DNA from: Ophiocordyceps camponoti-saundersi (nom. inval.)
Lineage: Eukaryota > Ascomycota > Sordariomycetes > Hypocreales > Ophiocordycipitaceae
Assembly: GCA_003339415.1 (NCBI GenBank)
Contig: PDHQ01000365.1
Location: 1-31,443 of the forward strand
Reading direction: 5' to 3'
DNA: 31,443 bases
Positions within the stretch are counted from its first letter, which is position 1. The number at the start of each line of letters is the position of its first letter. The notes below the pieces were generated by a model. The model saw only the letters and a program-made list of their open reading frames with translations, was not told where the DNA came from and did no database searches. Positions 20,030 through 31,206 of the stretch are shown in pieces. The translations under genes and the position numbers were made by a program.

Positions 20030-23000
20030 TAGAGTTTATATTTACGGACCTTACGTTATTAAAATAATTATAAATAACTATCTTTAGTATTTAATCTTTA
20101 TAAAGATTATAACTTTATTATAAAATATATAAAAGATTAACTACCTTATTTAGCTTACCTTATTTAATAAGGAAAGTTATAATATTATCGCTATATAAGA
20201 ATTTTAGCTTAATATATATAACCGCCCTTCGCTTTTAAAACTCGCTCCTTACCGCCTTATTTAAGGTAAAGGTAAAGCTTTCCTTTATATATATAAATAA
20301 TACGAAGTTTATAACTAAAACCTTATTATAAGGCCTAATTTTATTAAAGTATCTTTTTATAATAAATTTTAAGTATTTATTATTTACTCCCCGCCGCTTA
20401 GAATATATACTAGACCTCTCCTACGCTTATTACCCCCTCCTCCCTCCTTATATTTTACCTCCGCCTCCACTCCGCTAGTTATTTTTAGTAATTTTAACGC
20501 TTATTATCCCTCCTAGAACCTTTACGATCGTATTTCCCCTTACTCTATAAAGCTTCTCTTTACTTTCTATTAATTTTACCTTAAACTCCTTACCCCTTTT
20601 TATAAAATTACTTAAAAGGTATATAAGTAGAGGATTAATATTATTAACTTAATTTAAAATATACTCGATTATTTCCCTATATACCTTAGCTTAAACTTTA
20701 ATCTTTTTAGCTTTAACTATATCCCCTAGTTTATATTTTTTATAACCTCTCCTTTTTTAAACTCCGCGCTAATACCGCGTTAGAAATATTTTAACTTCGA
20801 TATCTTATAAGTAAAAGTAAAAAACTAACTTTTACTTTTTACTATTTAAGCGGAGTTTATAGTAAATATTAAGGAGTTAGTAATATAGCTATATAAGTAA
20901 CTAAATATTATAGCTAGCTTAATAGTTTTAAAATTACCTTAGTAATATAATCCTTACTTATACTTATAATAAACCTTAAAAGTTATTTTTATAATTTTAA
21001 ACGTAAAATATACTAAGTAGTATTAGTAAGCGTAGCTAAACTCTAATTATTAATAAGCGTATTAAGATATTATAATATAATAAAAATTATTTATTAGGAA
21101 AGTAAAAAAAGATAATTAAAAATAATTTCTCGCCTTTATAAGCGGTAACCTTAATATTATATAATTTATAGCCTAGTAAGTAAAACTTTATAGCTAGGCT
21201 TCCCCGAAGCTTATATATACTCCTCCTTTTTAATAAGATATAGACTTTACTTTTTAATTATTTTTCTCTAAAAAATTAGAGCTTCTAGCTTATAAGTTCT
21301 TTCCCCGTCCCCCGGAGAATACCTTATACCTCCCTATCTCTAACCCCTTCCCTTTAATAAATATTCCCTCTTAAGTTACCGAAAATAAAGTTCGCTCCGC
21401 TTTTTTTAATATTATATTATAAAAGTCTACTAAGCTTAATAATATCTCTATTAGCTTCCTAAAAAGTTATAGTTAACTTTTTATAGTAATCTTAATAAAG
21501 CTTTTTTAAAAATATATTATTTACGAATATTTTTTTACTTAATATCGGACTTTTAATATTATAGTTCTCTAGAAAATAGGTAAAAGCTTAGAGGTTTATC
21601 GAATTTTAAGTAGCTACTATCTTATCTCCCTTTTTAATATTATAAGTAAGATTTTTAAGATTATAATTATAAAGAAGATATTTTATATAGCGGAGTTTAT
21701 AAAAGTCTTATTATAAGGTTAAATAAGTAACTATCTTAACCGGTTTACTAATAGTATTTTACTCTTTTTAACGGAGTTTATCCGTACCGCTTAAAGCTTC
21801 TAAAGCTCCGCTTCCCTCCTAATATTAAATATAATAGGCGCTTTTAATTATATCTTATATTTTAAGCTAATAAAAATCCTTAACTCTCTTAGCTTTTTTA
21901 GATAAATTATAGCTTTTCTCCGCTTTTACCTCTCCGACTATACCTCCCGCTTAAAAGTTAATAGTAAACTATTAAACCTTTTCCTTATTTTTACCGGAGT
22001 CCCTTAGGGCTCCCCGCTCTCTTTAGTACTATTTATCTTATATATCTTATCTTTTTATAAACGCTTAGAATAGGCGATTAGTATACTTACTATCGGATTT
22101 ATAGATAATATTAATATTTTTAATATTAAGCGTACCTCCGCTTAAGTCCGCTATTAGCTTAAATAAGCTTAAGGTATTTACTAAAACTAAGTAGCGGAGT
22201 ATAAAATAACTTTCTAGCTACTTAAAAATAAGCTTTTTTACTTTATAAAAGCTTACTCCGCTAATATAACTCCGCTAGTCTTTAATAAGATTATTATTTA
22301 ACTTATATAAGAGGTATATATACTTAAAGTTTAAATTTACCGTAAGCTTTAATAGAAACCTTACCTTTACTATTTTATAAAGAAGCTTAATTACTAATAG
22401 CTAGCCTTAACTAAACTTATATTATTTACTTAGGGCTTCTTATTTCTTTAAGTAAGGGAAGTTTATATTAAAGTTATTAGGTCCGCTATTACTTTTAGCG
22501 CTATAATTTACTTTACTCTAACCCCGCTAAGCGGTAAACTTAAAAGCCCTATTTTCTAATAGCTAGCTATAACTTAGTTTAAATACCTTTATATTATTTT
22601 TAGGGTATATTAAGCTACCCCTTTTTACTATATTAAGTTTAAGTTTTTTATCCCCCTTATTAATATTTACTTATCTTACTATATTACTTATAGCTATTAA
22701 CTTTTTTATATTAAAAAACTTATAGCTTATATCCGCTTTATTTTAAAGAGAATCTTTATATACCTCTACTAATAACGTAAAAGTTAGCCCCGCCTTACTT
22801 ACGTCCCCCTTAAATCCCTCCGATCCTCTTTTACTACTTAGGTGCGGACTCTAAATATCTCCTCTTAGTCCCCTAAAACTTTAAAAGCCTGCTTTTACGA
22901 AAAGTAGCAGCTTTACTAAAATTTTAAGAAGGGAAAGCTTCGAAAGTATAGCTAGTTTTCTAAATACCTTACTAATAAACCGCCCTAATTAAAATTTAGT

Positions 23001-23360
23001 AACGCTTTATAAATCTATTAGGGTTTTTTAAAATTTCTTAGTAGCGCCCTAACTTAGCTCCGTAATAGTAAAATTAGCCTTAATAAGTTTCTCTATATTT
23101 ATAATATTTTTATAATCTTAACCCCTTATTACTTTTATAATAGCGGGGAAGATAAGATAGCGGCTTACCTTACTTTATAATATAAGCTTACCGCTTATAA
23201 AAAAACGCTTCTACTTATATTTCTTATAAGTTTAATTTAAGATTATAAGGATTCTAATAAGGCCCTTAGTTATAAAGCTATTATAAGCTCTCTCGCCTTA
23301 TAATTTATTTACTTATAACGCTTTTACTAATTTAACTTTTTTTTATTATTTTATAATACT
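20030..23360 (+). pseudogene. LINE ORF2: AP-type endonuclease plus reverse transcriptase
   Basis: Endonuclease: near 20185-20215 the frame reads YNIIAI-x-EF, fitting the DIIxIQEP catalytic Glu block. At 20487-20510 it reads SNFNAYYP, the GDFNAHHP block with Asp and His residues mutated. Reverse transcriptase: at 21993-22040 it reads TGVP-x-GSPLSLVLFILYI, with a TAG where Gln stood; this is the LINE RT block before the active site. In the same frame, at 22095-22109, it reads GFIDN, the active-site box FVDD with the second Asp changed. A C-terminal stretch runs to about 23360 and may hold an RNase H (tentative NSGE-like block near 23140). It would cut the target and prime reverse transcription there. 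Confidence 0.88.
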
Positions 23361-23444
23361 TAAGTATATTAAGATATTTAAGTATAAAATTTAAGTATAA
23401 AGGATAGTTTTTAATATTTTTACTATATAATTATTATTATTTAT

Positions 23445-25000
23445 TTACCTTATACCCCGCTTTTACCTCTGCCCCCTATTTCGCTTAGCTTTACTTAGCT
23501 TACTTAGCTTTTTTACCCTTTTTTTTACCCCGCCCTTTACCTTATCTTTTACGCCCGATAATACTTTTAATACTTATAAGCTTATCTTTTAAGCTATTAT
23601 TATCGCTTTCCGCTACGCGCTTTAACGCTACTAACGCGGACTTTATAAGAGAAAGCTTTAGTATTTAAATAAGGTTTAGCTTAAGCTTTAGCTCCGTTAC
23701 TCCCCCGCCCTCTTTCTCCGTACTTTTTATTACCTCCGCTCCGCCCGCCTTTTTCTCCGCTCCGCCCGCCCCCTTAACTCTATCCGCCCTTTTTTTATTA
23801 CCTCTAATTATTACTTAATCTAACCTACTTCTTAACGTTAATATAATAATAATTAGCGTTTAGGCCGCCGCCTTATCTTCCTCCGCTTTTAATTTTTTTT
23901 TTAGTACTAGCTCCCGCTTCGCTTTTAAGTAATTTAAGTTAAAAATACGCTAAAGCTTAAAAATATTCTTTAGAATATATTTAAATTAGTTAACTTTAAT
24001 ATAATTTACTATTATTTAATTAAAGTTACTTTAAACTTAGTTAATATTATATATTATATTATATATAAAAGATTAAAAATCTTATACTTTTACTTATATT
24101 TTTAATTAAAACTTTTATAAAAACCTTATAATATAGTCCTTTTAAGCGGTAATAATAATAATAATAATAATTATTATTATTATAAGTACCGCCTCCCCTA
24201 CCTCCGCTATAGATTTTATTATTATTTTCGTAATTATTATTAACTAAGCTAGCGCTTTTATTACCGCGCCCTTCGCTACTACCTCCGCTTCCTTCTCCGC
24301 GTCCGCTATTATTACTTACTCCGCTTATAATTTAACTATTATATCTATTACCGCTATTATTATTATCGTCGCTCCGCCCCCCTCTCCGCCTCCCGCTCCG
24401 CTTATATTAATAGTTATTTATTTACTTAGTATTTTAAAGTAAGCTAATATTAATATATAAGACTCTTAGGGAGGAGTATTAATAGTTATTATAATAAGAG
24501 TAATATTAAAAATAGCTACTAAAATAGCTAATTTTACTAAGGCGCTTACTTATAATATTATTATTATTATATTAAGTTAAAGCTTTAATATTTTATTTCG
24601 TTTTTATATATTATATAAGTTAACCTAAATTCTTTTTTATTACTTATTATTAGCTATATTTAAAATTTCGCTTTACTCCGCTCCGCTTTACTTTATATTT
24701 ACTAATAAGCTACTTAGCTATCCTCCTCCGCTAATATACCGCGCTACTTTTATTATAGCGGTATATAACTCCTTCGAATATATCTATAATTTAGTTAGTA
24801 CTCTAAGCTTTAACTTTAACTTAATTTTTAGTATTATTTACCTCCTAATATTTATACTAAGCTTTAATATAATTATAATAACTAGCTAATCGTAAGCTTA
24901 TATATTTTATTAGCTTTATATATAGCTAATATTATATAATATTACTTATTTTATTATTTCTAATATAAAACTTTATAATTAGCTAATTAAGCTATATATA
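23445..25000 (-). pseudogene. Antisense open frame of unknown function in the LINE 3' region
   Basis: On the minus strand, from about 24000 down to 23445, one frame stays open for at least 180 codons. Its few TAA and TAG codons are all explainable as former Gln or Trp. It reads as a charged protein: a helical block KAKRELVLKKK-LKAEEDK near 23940-23890, then an Ala/Gly/Glu/Lys low-complexity linker, then a very Lys-rich C-terminus (RKR-x-GKGRGKKKGKKAK) near 23545-23490. Upstream on the same strand, 24420-24180, is a Gly/Ser/Asn-rich stretch with a poly-Tyr tract, and coherent basic sequence lies near 24900-24650, though possibly in another frame. I recognise no family. The Lys-rich tail suggests nucleic-acid or nucleolar binding. 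It could be a captured host gene, a second nested element or an antisense ORF of the LINE. Confidence 0.4.
24148..24183. repeat. AAT/ATT mirror-image microsatellite palindrome
   Basis: About six AAT units run straight into about five or six ATT units, forming a near-perfect 36-bp palindrome able to fold into a cruciform. On the minus strand it gives the poly-Asn then poly-Tyr tract of the antisense frame. Confidence 0.85.
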
Positions 25001-25311
25001 TAATATAAGGGAGGTTATAAAGCTTATTATAAATAATCTTAGGTATATTTATTACTATTACCTTATTAGTATAGCTATATAATTTTTTTACTTTCCTTTT
25101 ATTATAAAAGTTAAAAAGAAAAGTTAAAAAAGGGGTTAGAAATATACCTTTTTCTAAAAATAATAAAAAGAAGAAAAAAAGGAAAGGAAAAAGGAGGTAA
25201 AAGAGGAAAAGATATAGCCCCCCCCCTTTTAATTACTAATATATAATCAAGCGGCTACTTTATTATTTTACCCTACCCTTTTTTAGACTTTCCTTCCTTT
25301 ACCCCGTACCG

Positions 25312-25392
25312 TACTACCTCGCCTCGCACCGCCCCGCACCGCCCCGCACCGCCCCGCGCTACGCCGCTACGCCGTACCGCCCCGCTTTTTCC
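25312..25392. repeat. GC-rich island with 10-bp repeats (GCACCGCCCC)
   Basis: Three perfect tandem copies of GCACCGCCCC, followed by diverged versions with GCTACGCC and GTACCGCCCC. It is the most GC-rich spot in the window and keeps several CpA sites while its surroundings have none. It lies about 260 bp before the LINE tail. A minisatellite in the 3' UTR, or the promoter of the antisense frame, are possible readings. Confidence 0.85.
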
Positions 25393-25636
25393 GCCCTATA
25401 CCTTATAAACTTTCCTTTCTCCGCCCTCCCCTCTTTACCTTATTTTCTTATATTATCCGAAACTACCCCTAGGTAGTAGGCTTATTATATTATACCGCTA
25501 TTAGCTACCGCTATATTTTTATATAAGCGTATAGTAAGCTTTTCTTTTATAGTTAGGGGGTTTTACTTTACTTTAGGGGATTTTTCCTACTTAATATATT
25601 ATAGAAGCTTTAGATATTATAAAAGCCCTTAATATA

Positions 25637-25653
25637 TAAATAATAATAATAAT
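25637..25653 (+). repeat. TAA-repeat 3' tail of the LINE
   Basis: TAAATAATAATAATAAT-type repeat directly before the right target duplication. I-type and some Tad-type LINEs end in short A-rich or TAA repeats, so this marks the 3' end. Confidence 0.7.
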
Positions 25654-25663
25654 AATATTATTT
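25654..25663. repeat. Right target-site duplication of LINE B (AATATTATTT)
   Basis: Copy of 18392-18401. It also restarts the gypsy-2 RT frame. Confidence 0.7.
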
Positions 25664-26700
25664 ATATTATTTATTTAAATAATATTTTAATTTATTTTAA
25701 AATAATAAAAAATTATACTTAATATTTTTATAAAATTTTAGTAAAACTCTAAGAAGCTAACTTATATATAAATATTATTAAATATATTTTCTATAAAAAA
25801 GTAGTTAAGTTTTTTAGATATATTATAAGTATATATAATATTTTAATAAACTTTAAAAAGATTTAAGCGGTTATAAACTAAGAGGAGCTATACTTTTTTT
25901 ATAACTTTTAAGTTTTCTTAAGTTTCTATAACTATTATTAGCGTTTTATTCCTCGCTATTTTAATATTATCGCTCCCCTAACTAATATGCTTAAAAGGAG
26001 CGAAAATAGTAAGAAACTTAGTTAATATAAACTTAACTTACTCTAATAGTTAGCTTTTTTAAAACTTAAAAAAGTATTTACTAAAGCCCCGCTATTTATA
26101 TATTTTAATCTTAAAAGGTAAATATATATTAAAACTAATATATTAGACTTTATTATAGCTAATATCCTCTTATAATATAATAATTAAGGATAATATCTTA
26201 TTATCGCTTATTAGTTATAGAAGTTTAACGGCCTTAAAGTTTACTATATAATAGCTAAAAAAAAATTTTTATTATTATTAAATCTTTTAAATATTAGCGC
26301 TATTATATAGAAAGATTAATATTCTTAATTAAGGTAATCTTAGATTACTTAAACTTATAATTAATTATATAATAATTAAATTTAAACTATTATTAATAAT
26401 ATTAAGTAACTTACTTATCGCTTTTCGATTTTTATATTCTTTATAAGCTAAGCTATAATAACCTTACTAATAGCTTTTTAAGAAAATTATAATATATACT
26501 TAAAGCAGGCCTAATAATAAAAAGGTTAGATATTTTATATAAAAAAATAGTTAATAATATACTACGCGTTAAGTATATAATAGCGTTAGACTAAACTAAT
26601 TACTAAAACCCCTACTTTAAAATAGCTATATATTTTTTATATTAAGTTTTAATAACCTTAAGCTTAACTTAACGCCTTAAAGGCTAGACCTTAAAAAAGG
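25664..26700 (+). pseudogene. C-terminal RT and RNase H of gypsy-2
   Basis: The frame reads YLNNILIYF at 25672-25698, the YLDDILIYS box with both Asp as Asn. FFRYIIS near 25809 matches FLGYIIS. VFLSFYNYY-x-RFIPRYFNIIAPLTNMLKRS follows near 25910-25995, the RT to RNase H connection. AFLKLKKVFTKAPLF then precedes the RNase H start near 26137, where the ETDASD-type block reads KTNILDF: the first Asp is Asn and the second is kept. The frame continues to about 26300 with a few TAA and TAG codons. Downstream RNase H motifs to 26700 are weaker. Confidence 0.9.
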
Positions 26701-26924
26701 TAATAGCGTAAGAACGCCCTTTAGAGCTCGATATATTAGCTCCCCTTTTTATTTTATTATAGCGAAGTTAAGGCGAAGATCTCCGGCTATAACGCTAAAA
26801 AGCTACTAAGCTTAATAAAACTCGATAAGGAAAATAAGGTTTTTAGATAGTTAACTTTAATAATCTTATCTATTAAAAAGACTATATTATAATATTATAA
26901 GAAGCGGCTTTAAAGTAAGAATTA

Positions 26925-27900
26925 CGATTATTATATTACGATAACTTATTAGCGGGTTATTTCGGTATAAAACGCACCTAAGACCTCCTTACTAGGAAAT
27001 TCTACTAAGAGGTAATATATAAAAATATTAAATCTTATATTAAGTCTTACTAAATTTACTAAGAGGTTACTCCTTAAAAATATTACTTATATAATAAATT
27101 AAATTTATTACTAATTCTATTATAATTATAAGCTAAGCTATCTCTAAACTTTACTACTAGTTTACTAAAGTTTATATAGCTAAATAAATAAGTTAATAAT
27201 ATCCTTATAATTATTAATTAATTTACGAAGTTTTCGCTTTTATTTTTAATTTCGGATTATAATTAAGGTAAGGGACTTAGCTAAGCTTTTTTACTAGGAG
27301 GTAAAATTTCGCTATAATTCTCTATAAGGTATTATATTTAATAGGAGTAGCTTATTTATTAGTTATTTCTAGTTAAACTTTTATCTTTTATCTAAAATTA
27401 AAAGATAATTATTAACTATATTTTACCTTTAAACTAATAAGTAAATAGAATAGATAAACTAAATAATATAATATTACCTTTATTACTTTACTAATAATAA
27501 ATATATATTATAGCTTTAACTATTATTAGTTACTTAATTTACGATTAATAACGTAAAGTACTTAATAACGAGAATCTTACCTAATAAGGTATTTTATAAT
27601 TACTACTTAGAATTTTATATTTCCGCGGATACTCCTCTAAAAGTAAACCCTAAAGCTAAAGCTAAGATTAATAAAATACTAAATCTATACTAATACTTAG
27701 CGAATTATTAAAAATACGTTACCGAAAAATAAGCGAAATATTATAATAAAAACTATATATTTTTAATACTTAAAATAAGTAATCTAATAGGCCTCTTAAC
27801 TAAGAATATTAAATTTAAAAATAAGAAAAAGAAACTCTTACCTTATTATATAAAACTATTTTACGTTCTCTAGAAAATCGGCTCTTAAGCGTACCGCCTC
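26925..27900 (+). pseudogene. Integrase of gypsy-2
   Basis: The zinc-binding region at about 26935-27060 reads YDNLLAGYFGIKRT, then KFY, then KSYIKSY-x-IY, matching HxNxxAGHFG and the CxxC pair. The core starts with NFTT at 27147 (AAC for the first Asp). The second Asp is AAT at 27340-27342, in an IIxDRxSLFxSYFW context. The Glu, GAA at 27448-27450, sits exactly 36 codons after the second Asp and is intact, in a QTNxQxEQIN context. The distance between the first two Asp codons is not a multiple of three, so one small frameshift lies between them. The C-terminal domain near 27840-27960 reads AYRLVLPTKYAYLYDIFYISLFKP, the VFHVSLL block of chromoviruses. Confidence 0.92.
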
Positions 27901-28014
27901 GTATTACCTACGAAATACGCTTATCTCTACGATATTTTTTATATCTCTCTCTTTAAACCTTAGCACCTCCGAGATTTTTAAAACTTATCTACCTCTCTCC
28001 CTATATTAGATTTA

Positions 28015-28195
28015 AAAGAGGATAATAAGGAATAGGAAATTTAAGAAGTTAAAAGCTAAAAAATACTAAATAGTAAAGTTTACTTCCTAGTTAAATAGAA
28101 AAGATAGCTATTAAAGTATAATTAATAAATTAATATTAATAATATAGTAAATATATTATAACTTATTAATAAATTTTAGAAAGTAATAAAAAAAT
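28015..28195 (+). pseudogene. Chromodomain at the integrase C-terminus (gypsy-2)
   Basis: About 55 codons directly after the integrase tail read E-x-EI-x-EV, then KVYFLVK-x-K-x, then LLKYN, then NIVN and LINKF-x-KVIKKYKK. This fits the chromodomain pattern EWExEEIL, KVxYLVKWKGW, YNTWE and a C-terminal helix. The TAG codons fall exactly where the conserved Trp codons of the aromatic cage and the KWKGW box should be (TGG to TAG). Chromodomains on integrase steer chromoviruses to methylated histone H3K9 heterochromatin. Confidence 0.85.
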
Positions 28196-28616
28196 ATAAG
28201 AAAGTATAATTCTCCTAAATTTATATACTTATTTTATTTACTTATCTATATACTTATTACCTTATCTATTTCTATACTTACTCTTATCGCGCCTTTTTAT
28301 TTTATTTAGACCGATAAACTTATTAAATATTCTTATCTTTTTCGTTTTTATTACGAGTATATTTTACCCCTAACTTTTAACCTATTAGTAGCTTTTTCTT
28401 AATCTAAAGTACTCGCGCTATCTCCTCCTAAGCTACCTTCTCTACCTTCGTAGCGCGCTTCGTTTTCTTAACTATAATATACTTATAAGCGTTAATCTTA
28501 CTATATAAAGCGTATATATTAAAATATTTATAAATTAATACTTTCTATAGCTATTAGACTTATATAAGAATAACTGAAATCTATACGGGTATAGAATAAG
28601 GTCTATATATACTTAG

Positions 28617-28634
28617 GATAGGGGGAAAAGGGGT
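28617..28634 (+). other. Candidate polypurine tract and start of 3' LTR (gypsy-2)
   Basis: GGATAGGGGGAAAAGGGG followed by TATATTACG, about 430 bp after the chromodomain. The purine run and a TA start after it match the pattern seen before two other LTRs here. No second copy of the following sequence was found, so the LTR is not confirmed. Confidence 0.5.
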
Positions 28635-30470
28635 ATATTACGTAGGATATATTAGACGGACTTAGGCAATAAAAAGTAAGGTAAGTTTCGATTATATTTT
28701 TATTATAATATTTTAAATAGGAGCTTTAATAAACTCCTAGTTAATATTAGATTAGTTTCGGGAAAAGATTAGATTATACTTAATCTAATATTAAGTATAG
28801 AAAAAGAAGAGTATACGTAAAGATATTTTATATATAAGTAAACGTAGAATTCCTTTTATTTTAGAGAAGATATAGATAAATATTATAAACTAGAAGAATT
28901 ATACTTTTAGTATTAGTAATCGCTATTAACTCTTATATACGTATTATAAAGGCTAACTAATATTAATTAGTAATTAAAATTTAGTTAACTATAAATTAGT
29001 AAGGATAGAATAATTAACCTTAATAGTAGATTTTTACGAAAATAACTATATAAAGGTAAGCTATAATTAATTAAAAAATTAATAAAAAGCTATATAGGAC
29101 CCTTTTTAGAACTTTAAAAAAGCTAACTTAAATATTTTACGATATTTATCTAAAGCTAGTTTAAAAACTTACTTATAACTATAAGCACCCCTCCCGAAAA
29201 TAAAATAGAATTCCTTAAATATTATAACTAGCTAACTTAGGAAATATTTAGATATATTAAGATCCCGAAATAATATTAAAATTAGTTTAACTTAGATCGC
29301 TAAGATAATAATATATTAAGAGATTACGAGAACGTAAAGATAATTAAATTAGCGATAGCGAGATTTATTTTATTTATTAAAAGTAATAAGTAACTTTCTA
29401 ATCTCGCTTTATATAACCTCTTCTAATAATATTTTAATAGCTAGAAAATAAAAATATAGGAAATAGGATAAGTATTTATAAGAGACCTTACTTAAAGCTT
29501 TCTTATAAGATAAGGAATTTATATTAGTAAATTTAAGGAACTTACCTCGAAGGAACTTAAAAAACTTCTAAATATAAACAAACCTCTTATATAGCTAGCC
29601 TAGGTATATAGTAAAACCTTTTTTAAACTAAGACTTATAATCCTTATAAGATTAATACCGGAAACTAAGATAGAAACCTAAACTATTATTATACTTACCT
29701 CGTAATAGTAAATAGTACCTTAATTAGGGCCTAGCTCGGATATTAGGAATATCTAAATTTAAATTATCCTTAACTTTTAGATATTATAATTAAATATATT
29801 ATCTTAAAACTTACTAATTTAACTTACTTAATAACTAATAATATACTTATTCTAGGATTTTTAAGCTACCGCTTAAAGAATATAGTCCTTATTAGATATA
29901 CTTATTAAAAAACTATTAGTAAGTATAGCTAAACTTAATATTAATAGCTAAGGTTTTTATTTAAATATTAATATAAAACTTTATTAATATTAATAAGGAC
30001 TTTTATTAAAAATACCTCGATTTTAAAATAAACCTATACTAGATGCTTTTACTTTCTTTATATTACCCCTAATTAAATTTCCTAATATATATATTAATTT
30101 AAAAATAATTACTTAATTTACTAAAATCTAAAATAAAAATATTATATACTTAGGTAAACTTTATAACTTTTTAAATAATAAAGTTTATATTTTTATAAAT
30201 ACTTATTTTATATTAAAAATTTACTTATTTTATTTTTATATAATTTTTTTATATATTCTTTTAAGCTAAGCGAGATAGTATTATCTCGATTATATTAACT
30301 AATTTTTTACTTTCCGTAATATATATTTTTAAATATAAAAATATTTTAATATAAACGTTAACTATTTTTATTATTATATAAATTAAATATTTACTACTTA
30401 CTAGATAGTTTAGACTTTATACCTTAAAAGTAAACTATAAAAAATCTTATAAAAACTTTTTAATAAATTA
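28635..30470. other. Candidate gypsy-2 LTR followed by unassigned DNA
   Basis: The first few hundred bases are probably the gypsy-2 LTR, judging from the purine tract, but its 3' end cannot be fixed. From about 29200 to 30050 plus-strand stretches stay open for tens of codons between Gln/Trp-type stops (for example KFKELTSKELKKLL near 29530), so this is likely another transposon ORF. I recognise no domain. A rare CA-containing site, AACAAACC, lies near 29577. Confidence 0.4.
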
Positions 30471-30479
30471 AATCTCTAT

Positions 30480-31020
30480 TAGTATACTCTTAGTTCCGAT
30501 TATACTAATAACGCCCTTTTATAGATAACCCTTATTAACGCTTATTAAGGCGTCCCTAAATTAGAATTTATACTTTTTAAACCCGCGAAAGATACGGAGA
30601 CGCTTATATCTAACCTCTATTCCTTTTTAGAAATAGCCCTAACTCGTTAATTTAGTAGCTCGTAGTATATTTAAAGCTCTTACTTACTATTACCTCCTCC
30701 TAACGCTTTAAGCCTTAATATTTTCTACCTTAATTACTAATATTAGAAAACTTTTAACTAGCCCTCGAACTAATATTATAATAATAGCGGGAGTAACTTT
30801 ACTTATAACTTAAGGGCTAATACCTTATAAAACCGTAAATACTTTATTTATAATAAGATTAAATATTAGTTTTCTAAATATACGGAAAAGGAACGTAAAG
30901 TATTTAAATATTTATTTCTAGCTTATTATATTTTTACTAATATAAAAGTTAACTTTAACGCTTATCTTATAAACTTTAAAAAAATAAAAAAAATATTAAA
31001 GGAGGATAGTAATAATTAGA
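30480..31020 (+). pseudogene. Gag fragment with variant zinc knuckle
   Basis: The plus-strand frame runs about 180 codons with stops only at former Gln or Trp sites. At 30840-30881 the spacing Y-x2-Y-x4-Y-x4-Y, with Tyr standing for Cys or His, is a C-x2-C-x4-C-x4-H knuckle followed by TEKERK. Some fungal LTR retrotransposons have this C-C-C-H form followed by TPEER-like residues. Upstream lies a charged, aromatic region with a Pro-containing linker near 30690. The family (copia or gypsy) is not decided. It is cut off downstream by the MITE-like element. Confidence 0.6.
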
Positions 31021-31029
31021 GTTTAAAAT

Positions 31030-31206
31030 TAGTTAGTAACTTTTTAGTCTTTTTTTAGTTAGTTAGGACTAACTGACTAAAGTCCCTATTTTTAAGGATT
31101 AAATTTAGTCCTAACTAACTAAAGTCCTTATAGTAACTAATTTTAGTTTATTAGTTTTAGTCTTTAGTTAGTTAGTAACTAACTAAAGACTAAAAAATTA
31201 GTTACT
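31030..31206. mobile_element. Inverted-repeat MITE-like element
   Basis: The left end (TTAGTAACTTTTTAGTC near 31034) and the right end (GACTAAAAAATTAGTTACTA near 31183-31205) are inverted repeats. Inside them are further copies of AGTTAGTTAG and AACTAACTAAAG in both orientations, so much of the 175-bp element can fold on itself. GGACTAACTGACTAAAGTCC at about 31066-31085 is a nested hairpin that keeps a TG. There is no coding capacity. It interrupts or borders the gag fragment to its left. No target duplication is certain. Confidence 0.7.

Larger units (their letters stand above)
18402..25653 (+). mobile_element. Full-length Tad-like LINE (copy B) nested in gypsy-2
   Basis: A 7.25-kb non-LTR retrotransposon on the plus strand. 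It has a 5' region shared with copy A, an ORF1 with zinc knuckles (19534-19740), an ORF2 with AP-type endonuclease (about 20056-20800) and RT (about 21500-22500), and a TAA-repeat tail ending at the right target duplication. Structure and length fit the Tad or I-type LINEs of ascomycetes. RIP has destroyed the frames: the RT box FVDD reads FIDN. The last 2.2 kb before the tail does not look like ORF2 and holds an antisense frame, so a further nested insertion is possible. Confidence 0.85.
15720..28634 (+). mobile_element. Chromovirus-type Ty3/gypsy element (gypsy-2), split by a LINE
   Basis: Gag, zinc knuckle, protease-like segment and N-terminal RT lie at about 16.1-18.4 kb. The same reading frame resumes after the LINE at 25654 with the YLDD-box region, RNase H, integrase and chromodomain, ending near 28.2 kb. 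The 10 bases AATATTATTT flank the insertion on both sides (18392-18401 and 25654-25663) and are read in the same codon phase. Removing the LINE and one copy would rejoin the RT frame. A purine tract at about 28617-28634 marks the probable start of the 3' LTR. The left end is approximate because no 5' LTR is recognised. Confidence 0.85.
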
